The notes under the pieces were generated by a model. It worked only from the letters and a program-made list of their open reading frames with translations. It was not told the origin of the DNA and ran no database searches. 64,000 nt of DNA from CAVSXS01 sp963767715 (GTDB lineage: Bacteria; Chloroflexota; Ktedonobacteria; Ktedonobacterales; Ktedonobacteraceae), in assembly GCA_963767715.1 (NCBI GenBank), contig CAVYFA010000017.1:62001-126000 (forward strand). The letters run 5' to 3'. The translations under genes and the position numbers were made by a program. Of this stretch, positions 42,130 through 49,679 are shown in pieces; positions within the stretch are counted from its first letter, which is position 1; every line of letters starts with the position of its first letter.

Positions 42130-43305
42130 ATGGATACACTCAAACGTGAACTGCTGGCCCAGCGTGTGCGCCAGGTCAAGCCCTCCGGTATACGAAAGTT
42201 CTTTGATATTATCAATACGATGCCCGATGTGATTTCGCTTGGCGTCGGCGAGCCCGATTTCGTCACCCCGGAGCATATCCGACGCGCCGGGATGCATTCG
42301 ATCGAGCTTGGGCATACTCAGTATACGTCCAATTATGGCATGCTGGCGCTACGGCAGGAGATAGCGGCCATGCTCGCGCGTCGCTATGGACTGGAGTACG
42401 ACCCGCAGAGGGAAATACTGGTGACGGTGGGTGTCAGTGAGGGCGTTGACCTGACGATGCGCACGCTCGTCGATCCGGGCGACGAGGTGATTTCGCCCGA
42501 TCCCGGCTACGTGGCCTACGATGCCGATATCATTTTGGCCGGCGGCAAAGCCGTTCCCGTTCCTACCTACGCGCAGTACGGTTTCGGCGTGCGCGCCTCA
42601 GAAATCGCCGCGGCCATCACACCGCGCAGCAAGTTAATCTTGATCGGCAATCCCAACAACCCGACCGGCGCGGTCGTGCCGCGCGCCGAGCTGGAAGGCA
42701 TCGCCAAACTGGCCCAGGAACACGACCTGATCGTCGCCGTTGACGAGGTCTACAGCCGCCTGGTCTACGATACCGAGCACGTTTGCATGGCTACCCTGCC
42801 GGGCATGCGCGAGCGCACGGTGTTGCTCGACGGCTTCTCCAAAGCCTATGCCATGACGGGCTGGCGTATCGGCTATGTTGCCGCGCCTGCCACTATCCTG
42901 GAGGCCATGCTCAAAGTGCACCAGTACGCCATCATGTGCGCCGGTACTTCCCCGCAGGAGGCCGCCATCGAAGCCCTACGCAACGGCGAGGACGATGTGA
43001 TCGCGATGCACGATTCGTACGACCTGCGCCGCCGCATCTTCGTCGATGGCCTCAACCGCATCGGACTGCCCACCTGCGATCCGCTCGGCGCCTTCTACGC
43101 CTTCCCGGATATAACATCCACCGGCCTGTCAGACGAGGATTTCTCTGAAAAATTGCTCTTCGAGGAAAAGGTCGCCGTCGTCGCCGGCAGTTCTTTCGGC
43201 GAGGCCGGCCGTGGCTACGTGCGCTGTGCCTACTGCACGGCACAGGAGAAGCTGGAAGAAGCTCTGGTGCGCATGGAACAATTCGTAAAGAAATATAGGA
43301 AATAA
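42130..43305 (+). CDS. PLP-dependent aminotransferase, class I/II
   Basis: A 391-residue fold-type I aminotransferase. Visible are ISLGVGEPDFVTPEHI, YTSNYGMLALRQEIA, the IGNPNNPTGAV PLP-contact motif, VDEVYSRLVYD (Asp for the pyridine nitrogen), DGFSKAYAMTGWRIGY (Schiff-base Lys238) and GYVRCAYCT (Arg for the substrate carboxylate). This matches the aspartate/alanine/aromatic aminotransferase group; the amino donor cannot be fixed. GGAAGGAAGGG precedes the ATG. A small Cys-rich gene follows 25-40 bases downstream on the same strand. Confidence 0.92.
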   Translation: MDTLKRELLAQRVRQVKPSGIRKFFDIINTMPDVISLGVGEPDFVTPEHIRRAGMHSIELGHTQYTSNYGMLALRQEIAAMLARRYGLEYDPQREILVTVGVSEGVDLTMRTLVDPGDEVISPDPGYVAYDADIILAGGKAVPVPTYAQYGFGVRASEIAAAITPRSKLILIGNPNNPTGAVVPRAELEGIAKLAQEHDLIVAVDEVYSRLVYDTEHVCMATLPGMRERTVLLDGFSKAYAMTGWRIGYVAAPATILEAMLKVHQYAIMCAGTSPQEAAIEALRNGEDDVIAMHDSYDLRRRIFVDGLNRIGLPTCDPLGAFYAFPDITSTGLSDEDFSEKLLFEEKVAVVAGSSFGEAGRGYVRCAYCTAQEKLEEALVRMEQFVKKYRK

Positions 43306-43348
43306 CGCGGTCCTGATCAACTATTCCTGAATGGTAGGAAAATCACAA

Positions 43349-43585
43349 ATGGCGGAAGGAAATATCTCTCCTGGCCTCTACACGCGCTCCGAGGATATCG
43401 CGGACGAGCGCTTCCGCTTCTTCTGCTCCGAATGTGGTGAGCCGATCAAGGGCATTCCCTACCTGACGACCTGGCATGGCTGGTGCGCCTGCTTCGACCC
43501 CTGGGACTTCTGTTCAGAGGAGTGCTGGAACAAGAACGATCTGCTCAATACCGCGAACTGGCCACCGCCAACAAAAAAGTGGTAG
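43349..43585 (+). CDS. small Cys-rich (zinc-binding) protein
   Basis: A 78-residue protein with CSECGEPIKG, then CAC and CSEECWN, six cysteines arranged as paired Cys-x-x-Cys-like ligands. A structural zinc site is therefore likely and DNA, RNA or protein binding is possible. I chose the ATG at 43349, preceded by GGTAGGA at nine bases; an in-frame ATG at 43331 is the alternative. It may be co-transcribed with the aminotransferase. No named family recognised. Confidence 0.6.
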   Translation: MAEGNISPGLYTRSEDIADERFRFFCSECGEPIKGIPYLTTWHGWCACFDPWDFCSEECWNKNDLLNTANWPPPTKKW

Positions 43586-43616
43586 TGGCCCCGCATGCGA
43601 CGAGGGCCGAGGAGAA

Positions 43617-43712
43617 GGCACCCGCAAGGGGCCCTGCCTCCCATCCCAGCCGCCCCTGCCTCTACAATGAACGGACCTGTGTGAGCCCTCGCGGGTGCCC
43701 TGGCAGTCGCGG
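43617..43712. repeat. dispersed repeat, GGCACCCGCAAGGGGCCC family
   Basis: GGCACCCGCAAGGGGCCCTG...CCCCTGCCTCTACAATGAACGG at 43617-43677, nearly identical to 24770-24830, then CCCTCGCGGGTGCCC near 43690. It fills the convergent gap between the Cys-rich gene and the DsbA-like gene. Confidence 0.7.
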
Positions 43713-44345
43713 TTATTCGGCGACCGGAGCGAATCGCACGCCGCCGCGGTCGCGTTTCAGCTCGAACAGGTTCGGCTGGCGCAGCGCCCAGGCGGTATAA
43801 TCCCATAGCTCCCCGGCCTCTTCGCCGCGCGGCACCTCATGGATGATCGGACCATAGAAGCCGACATCGGAGCCATCGATGGCTATCGTCGGCACGCCGA
43901 AGGCACGATAGCGGCGCACGGCCTCTTGATGGTCACGCAGCACGTCCTCGATAGTGGTTTCGTCCGCCAGCGCCTCATCGACGAGAGCCGGATCAAGCTC
44001 GGCCTTTTTGACTGCCGCGCGCACGCCGTCAGCTCCACGGATATCTTCGCCGCGCCCATGGCGAGCATTGCCCAGCGCCAGGTAGAGCCGTTCCACAGCA
44101 TCGTTCCCGTATTTATGCCGCACCAGCGCCATTGTGCGCTGAGCAACCCAGCTCCCATCCCGTGCGTAATCGGGCGTTGCCCCCTCCTTGCGATTGACCA
44201 CCTCAAGGCTAAAAAAGCGCCAGGTGATATCGATCGGGCGCACCTGGCGCGCCTCGCGGATCCAGAGCGCTGTGCGCCACGCCAGGGGGCAGGCCGGGTC
44301 AGTGTGGAACTGGATATGTAGTGGTGTCGTTTCGTGCTTCAGCAT
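43713..44345 (-). CDS. DsbA-family thioredoxin-fold protein
   Basis: A 210-residue DsbA-like protein of the mycobacterial DsbA/FrnE relatives. The active-site region reads HTDPACPLAWRTALW, with a single Cys where classical DsbA has C-x-x-C, so it is more likely a glutathione-S-transferase-kappa-like or mycothiol/bacillithiol-dependent reductase than a disulfide oxidase. The thioredoxin cis-proline loop is visible as FGVPTIAIDG. There is no signal peptide, so it is cytoplasmic. ATG at 44345. It converges with the Cys-rich gene across the repeat. Confidence 0.8.
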   Translation of the reverse strand: MLKHETTPLHIQFHTDPACPLAWRTALWIREARQVRPIDITWRFFSLEVVNRKEGATPDYARDGSWVAQRTMALVRHKYGNDAVERLYLALGNARHGRGEDIRGADGVRAAVKKAELDPALVDEALADETTIEDVLRDHQEAVRRYRAFGVPTIAIDGSDVGFYGPIIHEVPRGEEAGELWDYTAWALRQPNLFELKRDRGGVRFAPVAE

Positions 44346-44587
44346 CAGGTTAGGGTTTCTCCTTCTAGAATAGGGGGAAATAAGCTGTACTGTCTTTACT
44401 TCATTTTCTGAAGTGCTCTAAGAATAACATACGCCGCGCAAGAGGGGCATGTCAAGGCGGGTCGAGCGGTATGATATACTCCTGCCAGGAGGCTCTTTCG
44501 TCCTCGAATAAAGGAAATTCCAGGGGAAAGGCACCGTCATCGCTCCCTCTCTCGATCACTCCGATTCGATCGCAATGGGAAAGGAGG

Positions 44588-44616
44588 TAGCTCCCCCACG
44601 ATAAATCGGGGGGCTA
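44588..44616 (+). promoter_or_regulatory. hairpin in the coxG leader, CGATAAATCGG core
   Basis: TAGCTCCCCC (44588) pairs with GGGGGGCTA (ending 44616) around an ACGATAAATC loop, giving nine pairs about 22 bases before the coxG start. The loop belongs to the CGATAAATCGG repeat family. It could affect translation or simply be a repeat remnant. Confidence 0.4.
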
Positions 44617-44638
44617 CACTTCTTCAAGGAGGAACAGC

Positions 44639-45088
44639 ATGAAGCTGAACGGCAGCGTCACTGTGGCTGCTTCGCAGGAGCAGGTCTGGCAGGTCTTAAT
44701 AGATCCGGTGCAGTTCTGCGGAGTCGTTCCCGGCTGCGAGCAGGCTCGCAAGATCGATGAAACACACTACGAGGCGGTTGTCTCGGTCAAGGTGCAGTTC
44801 ATGACGATTCGCTCAAAAGCGAAGGGAACGCTTCTAGAAACAGATGCCCCTCGCCACATGGTGGGTGAGCTGGTGGGTGAGCCAATGTCGATGGCCGGGG
44901 CGTTTCGCGCGCGTGTCACCATCGATCTTATCCCGCAAGGTAATGGAACAAGCGTCAAGTATGCCATGGATATCACCATGCTGGGCCGGCTAGCCAAGCT
45001 TGGTGCGGCGATGGTCCGTTCGACTTCGCAACAGCTTAGCCGGCAATTTGCCGAAAATATCGCAAACCTCTTTAGCCACCAATCGTAA
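44639..45088 (+). CDS. CoxG-like SRPBCC (START-fold) protein
   Basis: A 149-residue SRPBCC protein of the CO-dehydrogenase subunit G family. The N-terminal MKLNGSVTVAASQEQVWQVLIDP and VVPGCEQARK segments are characteristic. CoxG proteins have been linked to membrane recruitment of aerobic CO dehydrogenase and to quinone binding. AAGGAGGAACAGC precedes the ATG. None of coxL, coxM or coxS is in the window, but mocA, which would mature such a molybdoenzyme, is 7 kb away. Its 3' end overlaps the antisense tail of a truncated DeoR gene. Confidence 0.83.
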   Translation: MKLNGSVTVAASQEQVWQVLIDPVQFCGVVPGCEQARKIDETHYEAVVSVKVQFMTIRSKAKGTLLETDAPRHMVGELVGEPMSMAGAFRARVTIDLIPQGNGTSVKYAMDITMLGRLAKLGAAMVRSTSQQLSRQFAENIANLFSHQS

Positions 45089-45433
45089 CTGGTCTTTTTT
45101 AGCGTTCTCTCTTGTCCTTCGTTGCCCGTCACTGATCATCGCCACCGCCTGCGCCGCGATGCGCCGCTTTTCGGGCGAAAGCTGCGACTCGCGCGCCAGG
45201 AACGGCGGCTCGTAACTGGCCCCGCGCACGCTGATCGCCCCGCCGTGCACGCGACGGATCAGCCCTTCCTGCTCCAATTCCTGCAGGTCGCGCATAATCG
45301 TGATCGTGGAGACTTCGAAACGCTGCGCCAGGTCGCGCACCGAGGCAATGCCGCTGCTCTCGATGTCCTCGAAAATATGCTGGCGGCGCTCCTGGGCTAG
45401 CTTGCGCGTATCCTTTGTCGATTTTTCCTCCAT
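44990..45433 (-). pseudogene. DeoR-family regulator, C-terminally truncated
   Basis: Residues about 10-80 are a clean DeoR winged helix: ERRQHIFEDIESSGIASVRDLAQRFEVS then LQELEQEGLIRRVHGGAI. The family is about 250 residues, with a sugar-phosphate sensor domain starting with a G-S-T-T/phosphate loop. Here similarity stops after AQAVAMISDGQ, and the remaining 45 residues are read antisense through the end of coxG. The sensor domain is lost, so it is either a pseudogene or an unregulated DNA-binding protein. No divergent sugar operon is present. Confidence 0.7.
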
Positions 45434-45709
45434 GCCTACACAATAACATCGGTGGCGTTAATAGGCAAGATGCGCTGATCAAAAGGGCCACTACATGCGT
45501 ACGCTATTCAAGTTGTTCTATTGTGTCGCAAATTTGACACTGGCATATATACATGTTTATGTGGTATGGTATTGCTAAGCATTGGATTTCCGTTTGCGGA
45601 AGAGTGAGATGGATTGTTCAGTAATCTGAGCGGCACTATTTTTTCGTAATCCTCGAAGGGAAAGGCGATGCGCGGGTTGTTCTAAGGAAGGAAAGGACGG
45701 TTCAGGCCA

Positions 45710-46156
45710 ATGATGAAGAAAGCCGAAAAGAAACGTGTCACGTTTATGGCTAGTCTGGGCGAACTCAACCGACCTTTGCGCGTTCGGCCTGTAAATGTTG
45801 AGGGGCGAAACTGGTGGGCGATTGACCCGGATGAAATCTGGCCCGGCATGGTCATGGACCTGCGGCGCCTGGGCTTCGAGTCAATGGCACATGGGGAGGA
45901 AGTATTGGTGCGCGAAAGCATGTCAGCTTACGGGCCGCAGATGGAGGGACCGGCTGCACAGGGAGGGCTACAGCCATTCCAGAGCATGCATCCCACAATC
46001 CACATCTGGAGAGAATTCACGGCTTCAGATGATCTGCCTCCATCATACTCGGATGCATTTTCCGATCCGGAGAATCTGATCGATTATGATGAAGACGCGG
46101 AGGATGTTGAGGACGACGACGAAATAGAGTCTGACGAAGACCTGCACTACGAATAA
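45710..46156 (+). CDS. hypothetical protein with acidic C terminus
   Basis: A 148-residue protein of unknown function. The first 110 residues are ordered-looking and rich in aromatic residues (RNWWAIDPDEIWPGMVMDLR, then PTIHIWREF). The last 25 are almost all Asp/Glu (EDAEDVEDDDEIESDED), suggesting an unstructured acidic tail. The start at 45710 is one of two adjacent ATG codons after an AAGGAAAGGACGG region. A consensus-like -35 box TTGACA occurs at 45534, but no good -10 follows. Its stop codon lies inside the loop of a strong terminator. Confidence 0.6.
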   Translation: MMKKAEKKRVTFMASLGELNRPLRVRPVNVEGRNWWAIDPDEIWPGMVMDLRRLGFESMAHGEEVLVRESMSAYGPQMEGPAAQGGLQPFQSMHPTIHIWREFTASDDLPPSYSDAFSDPENLIDYDEDAEDVEDDDEIESDEDLHYE

Positions 46157-46173
46157 TTTGTGCAGGTCTTTTT
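46138..46173 (+). terminator. rho-independent terminator overlapping a stop codon
   Basis: A perfect ten-pair stem, AGACCTGCAC (46138-46147) with GTGCAGGTCT (46160-46169), followed by five T (46169-46173). The TAA of the upstream gene is in the loop, so translating ribosomes would reach the stem before it forms. Confidence 0.85.
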
Positions 46174-46188
46174 GATACTATCGCTACC

Positions 46189-46259
46189 CACGAGGGGTAC
46201 CGCCGTTATGAACGATTTGGGTGCAAGAAAGAGCGTTCATGACGATGGTACCCCTTGTG
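46189..46259 (+). promoter_or_regulatory. long imperfect inverted repeat upstream of the hydrolase gene
   Basis: The 26-base left arm (46189-46214, CACGAGGGGTACCGCC...) and right arm (46234-46259) are complementary at about 22 of 26 positions, with a 19-base loop. It ends 32 bases before the hydrolase start. Either a regulatory hairpin in the leader, an extended operator or a small palindromic element. Confidence 0.5.
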
Positions 46260-46290
46260 AGTCTTGTTACCTCCAGGAGTGACATATTTT

Positions 46291-47181
46291 ATGCCCATCC
46301 AACCGCTTGATGGCGAGGTTCCCGGCAATGGCGTGCGCCTGCATTACCGGCGCTGGCTGCCGGCCGAGCCGCGTGCCGGACTGCCGCCGCTCCTGCTGCT
46401 GCACGGCCTGGCCTCGTCCTCGCATATCTGGAACCTGGTCGGGCCCCTGCTTGCCGAGCGCGGGTACCTCGTCACCGCACTCGACCAGCGCGGGCACGGC
46501 GAGAGCGACAAGCCTGATAGCGGCTATGACTTCGGCACCATTGTTGCCGATGATACCGCCGCGGGAGAGGCGTTGGAGATCGCGCGCCCCGTCGTTGTCG
46601 GTCATTCCTGGGGAGCGATGGTTGCTCTGCAATACGCCGTGGAGCATCCCGGCGAGGTGACGGCGTTGGTGCTGGTTGATGGCGCGACCAACCAGCTTTC
46701 GCTGCGGCCCGGCTGGTCCCGCGAGCAGGCCCAACGCGATCTCGCCCCTCCACGCTTCGCCGGGACGCCGCGCGAGACCTTCCTCTCCTATTTCAAGAGC
46801 GGCCCGCTCGGCCAGGTGTGGTCGCCTGAACTGGAGGACAGCGCCCTGCATATCGTGCAACTGCGCGAGGACGATACCGTTGCGCCTCGCCTGGATTTCG
46901 AGAATCACCTGCAAATCATCGGCGCGATGTGGGACCAGCCCACCTTTGACCTGTACCACCGCGTGACCTGCCCGGTAAAGCTCATCGTCGCCGAGCCGCA
47001 GACATCCGGCGAGGCGCGGCGGGAATTCTTCGCCCTGCGCCTGGAGGGCATTGCGCGCATCCAGGAGATCTGCCCAAGGCTAGAACTGGTGCGCATGCCG
47101 GACACCATCCACGATATCCCGTTCCAGCGTCCCCGCGAGCTCGCCGAGGAGATCGTAGCGTATGCCCCACCTCAAGCTTGA
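46291..47181 (+). CDS. alpha/beta-hydrolase
   Basis: A 296-residue alpha/beta-hydrolase-fold enzyme. The oxyanion HG motif is seen in LLLHGLASSSHIW. DQRGHGES, the nucleophile elbow VVGHSWGAMVALQ (Ser106), and the late His in DTIHDIPFQRP are in the usual order. Esterase, lactonase or related activity is likely; the substrate is unknown. The ATG at 46291 has AGGAG eleven bases upstream; an earlier TTG is in frame but lacks support. The last 20 bases overlap the start of kamD, so the two are translationally coupled, which hints at a shared lysine- or amine-catabolic context. Confidence 0.88.
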   Translation: MPIQPLDGEVPGNGVRLHYRRWLPAEPRAGLPPLLLLHGLASSSHIWNLVGPLLAERGYLVTALDQRGHGESDKPDSGYDFGTIVADDTAAGEALEIARPVVVGHSWGAMVALQYAVEHPGEVTALVLVDGATNQLSLRPGWSREQAQRDLAPPRFAGTPRETFLSYFKSGPLGQVWSPELEDSALHIVQLREDDTVAPRLDFENHLQIIGAMWDQPTFDLYHRVTCPVKLIVAEPQTSGEARREFFALRLEGIARIQEICPRLELVRMPDTIHDIPFQRPRELAEEIVAYAPPQA

Positions 47182-48658
47182 CCAGTCCCTGATCGATGAG
47201 GCGCGCGCCATGGCGCGGCACATCGTCGATGCGGTGATCGAGTATATCGGCGGGCACACCACCATCGCCATCGAGCGCGCCACGCTGCGGCTGCTCGGGG
47301 TGGATGGCGTAGACGACTACGGAGTGCCACTTCCCAACTGCGTCGTAGACAGCGCGCGTCCCTTGCTGGCAGGTGGCATCCTGCGCCCCTTCGTCGCCGT
47401 CATGCTGCGCACCGTTCGCGATGCCCAGTCCACCGCCGAGGCGCTCGCGAGGCGCGAACTCAACCTCACTCCGGTCACTCAGGACGACCAATTACTACAA
47501 GCCATCGACGCGGAAGTGATGCGCCAGGTGCGCCTGGGCGTGGAACGCATTCGCGCGCGGCGAGCCGAACGGGAGGCCATCATCGAGGAACTGGGGGATC
47601 CGCCCACGCCCTGGCTGTACGTCATCGTCGCAACCGGCAATATCTACGAGGATATCGTGCAGGCGCGGGCCGCCGCGCGCCAGGGGGCCGATGTCATCGC
47701 CGTGATCCGCTCGACCGCGCAGAGCTTGCTCGACTACGTGCCTTATGGCCCGACCACCGAGGGCTTCGGCGGCACCTACGCGACGCAGGCCAACTTCAAA
47801 CTGATGCGCGCCGCCCTCGATGAGACCGGGCGCGAGATTGGGCGCTACATCCGTCTGACCAACTATTGCTCCGGTCTGTGCATGCCCGAAATCGCGGCCA
47901 TGGGTGCGCTGGAGCGCCTGGACATGATGCTGAACGATGCGCTCTACGGTATAATCTTCCGCGACATAAATATGCGCCGCACGCTCATCGACCAGCTCTT
48001 TTCGCGCCGCATCAACGCGGCCGCCGGCATCATCATCAACACCGGCGAGGACAACTACCTCACGACCGACGACGCGCTGGAAGCCGAGCATACCGTCGTG
48101 GCCTCGCAGCTCATCAACGAACGCTTCGCGCAGATCGCCGGTATTCCCGCGCGGCAGATGGGCCTTGGCCACGCCTTCGAGATCGACCCGTCGACGCCCA
48201 ACCACCTGCTGCACGAAATCGCCTCGGCGCAGCTCATCCGCGATCTTTTCCCAGGCTATCCCATCAAGTACATGCCGCCGACCAGGCACATGACCGGCGA
48301 TATCTTCCGGGGCCACCTGCTCGACGGCTTCTTCAACCTGGTGGGCGTGCTGACGGGCCAGGGCATCCAGTTGCTCGGCATGCCCACCGAGGCTATCCAT
48401 ACGCCGCTCCTGCAGGACCGGTTTCTGTCGATACGCGGCGCGCTCTACGTCTTCAACGCGGCACGAGACCTGGGCGAGCAATTCGATTGGCGCGAGGGGA
48501 GCCTGGTGGCGCTCCGGGCCAACCAGATATTACGCGAGGCCGTTGACCTGCTGCGCGAGTTGGAGCGGCTCGGGCTCTTCAAAGGGTCTGGAGGCGGGGC
48601 TGTTCGCCAATATCAAGCGCTCGCCGGAGGGTGGACGAGGGCTAGAAGGGGTGATTAA
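47162..48658 (+). CDS. kamD: lysine 5,6-aminomutase alpha subunit, C terminus frameshifted and truncated
   Basis: A 498-residue frame matching the alpha subunit of the B12/PLP-dependent lysine 5,6-aminomutase. The motifs are NYCSGLCMPEIAAMGALERLD, FRDINMRRTLIDQLFSRRIN, IIINTGEDNYLTTDDAL, MGLGHAFEI, KYMPPTRHMTGDIF and GIQLLGMPTEAIHTP. After GLFKG the frame is lost. The true tail (LEAGLFANIKRSPEGGRGLE, then GVIKRAEHYSNPFYEAL) is read in another frame to about 48699, implying one surplus G in the GGG at 48583. There a TIR-flanked cassette begins. The beta subunit KamE, needed for activity, does not follow. Probably inactive here. Confidence 0.85.
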   Translation: MPHLKLDQSLIDEARAMARHIVDAVIEYIGGHTTIAIERATLRLLGVDGVDDYGVPLPNCVVDSARPLLAGGILRPFVAVMLRTVRDAQSTAEALARRELNLTPVTQDDQLLQAIDAEVMRQVRLGVERIRARRAEREAIIEELGDPPTPWLYVIVATGNIYEDIVQARAAARQGADVIAVIRSTAQSLLDYVPYGPTTEGFGGTYATQANFKLMRAALDETGREIGRYIRLTNYCSGLCMPEIAAMGALERLDMMLNDALYGIIFRDINMRRTLIDQLFSRRINAAAGIIINTGEDNYLTTDDALEAEHTVVASQLINERFAQIAGIPARQMGLGHAFEIDPSTPNHLLHEIASAQLIRDLFPGYPIKYMPPTRHMTGDIFRGHLLDGFFNLVGVLTGQGIQLLGMPTEAIHTPLLQDRFLSIRGALYVFNAARDLGEQFDWREGSLVALRANQILREAVDLLRELERLGLFKGSGGGAVRQYQALAGGWTRARRGD

Positions 48659-48699
48659 ACGCGCTGAACATTACAGCAATCCGTTTTATGAGGCATTAC

Positions 48700-49679
48700 T
48701 AGTGGTCAGTCCGAATAGATTTTGACAGGACTAGGGACAGGCAGGAAAACACAGGAGTTGTGAGCAAGCCCCACAGATTTTCAAGCATTGTTGTCCCTCT
48801 CTCGTCTATAATACTAGGGAGCGAGATCCCATGAGAAAAGTTGCTTCTCCTCTCCTTGGAAAGGAAGGCCGAGCGAGGAATGAAACCCGTGAAGAAAACA
48901 CAGCAAGATGGTTCGTCTGAGGCCATGCCTACCTCAGCTTCAGATGCAGTTGAGGAACATGTGGTTCCCAGTGTCGCTGCCCTCGTCGGTATCCTTCTGA
49001 CCGGCCTGCTCTATCTCGTTTTCCCCCCGAATGTACTCATCGGTCCTAATTGGCTTCTGTTGGTCGTGGAAGCGGTGTTTGTAGTTCCCCTCCTTATCGA
49101 CATCCTGACCGCATGGGACCTTTCACATACGGCGAGGCGTATTTTTGTATTGGTCCCACTTGGCATCAGTTCGTTGGCACTCGTTTTAGGTGTGGCTCTC
49201 TTACTTCTCACCTTGCCAACTGATAAACACGCGACCAATTTATTACGCTCTGCGGTCCTGCTTTGGTCTTTCAATATCCTGATCTTCGCCTTGTGGTATT
49301 GGGAACTCGACGGAGGCGGCCCCTGGAAACGGCACCTCTCTGGGCATCACGCCGCAGATTTTCTGTTTACACAACAAGCCAACGGAAAGAGTTGGGCACC
49401 GCATTTTCTGGATTATCTGTTCCTCGCCTTTACCGCAGCAACCGCTCTGAGTCCTGCTGATACGAATCCGCTCACACACACGGCGAAAGCTCTGATGTTG
49501 CTAGAGGCGGCGCTTTCACTCACGATAATCGGCTTACTGATCGGACGCGCCGTCAACATTCTCGGAACGTGAAGAGGTACGACGACCAAATGTAGGTTGA
49601 TTGGTTGGGCAAACTAGGGGAGCTTTGATACATTCCTCTTATTACTCTTTCTATCAAAAGCAAAGCGGACTGACCACTA
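48700..49679. mobile_element. 980-bp cassette with 14-bp terminal inverted repeats and no transposase
   Basis: TAGTGGTCAGTCCG (48700-48713) and its exact complement CGGACTGACCACTA (49666-49679) bound the segment. The next inner bases share TTTTGA, extending the imperfect ends to about 30 bases. Each end begins or ends with TA, as expected for IS630/Tc1-mariner insertions, which duplicate TA. Inside is one membrane-protein gene and no transposase, so it resembles a non-autonomous element carrying a passenger. Left flank: the very end of kamD. Right flank: the 3' part of a RelE-like gene. Confidence 0.7.
48880..49572 (+). CDS. polytopic membrane protein carried in the cassette
   Basis: A 230-residue membrane protein with about five or six transmembrane helices and a conserved WYWELDGGGPWKRH motif followed by APHFLDYLFLAFTAATALSP and a final IGLLIGRAVNIL. 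It resembles uncharacterised DUF1345-like proteins of actinobacteria; function unknown. The ATG at 48880 follows GGAAAGGAAGG; an in-frame start at 48841 is possible. A perfect TATAAT at 48807-48812 may be its -10 box, but no matching -35 was seen. It is the only gene between the inverted repeats, so it would move as a passenger. Confidence 0.7.
   Translation: MKPVKKTQQDGSSEAMPTSASDAVEEHVVPSVAALVGILLTGLLYLVFPPNVLIGPNWLLLVVEAVFVVPLLIDILTAWDLSHTARRIFVLVPLGISSLALVLGVALLLLTLPTDKHATNLLRSAVLLWSFNILIFALWYWELDGGGPWKRHLSGHHAADFLFTQQANGKSWAPHFLDYLFLAFTAATALSPADTNPLTHTAKALMLLEAALSLTIIGLLIGRAVNILGT

Noticed and set aside
46189..46259. T-box or other known riboswitch upstream of the hydrolase
   Set aside because: No T-box consensus, no terminator/antiterminator alternative and no B12 or lysine riboswitch motif that I could recognise; left as an unexplained inverted repeat.
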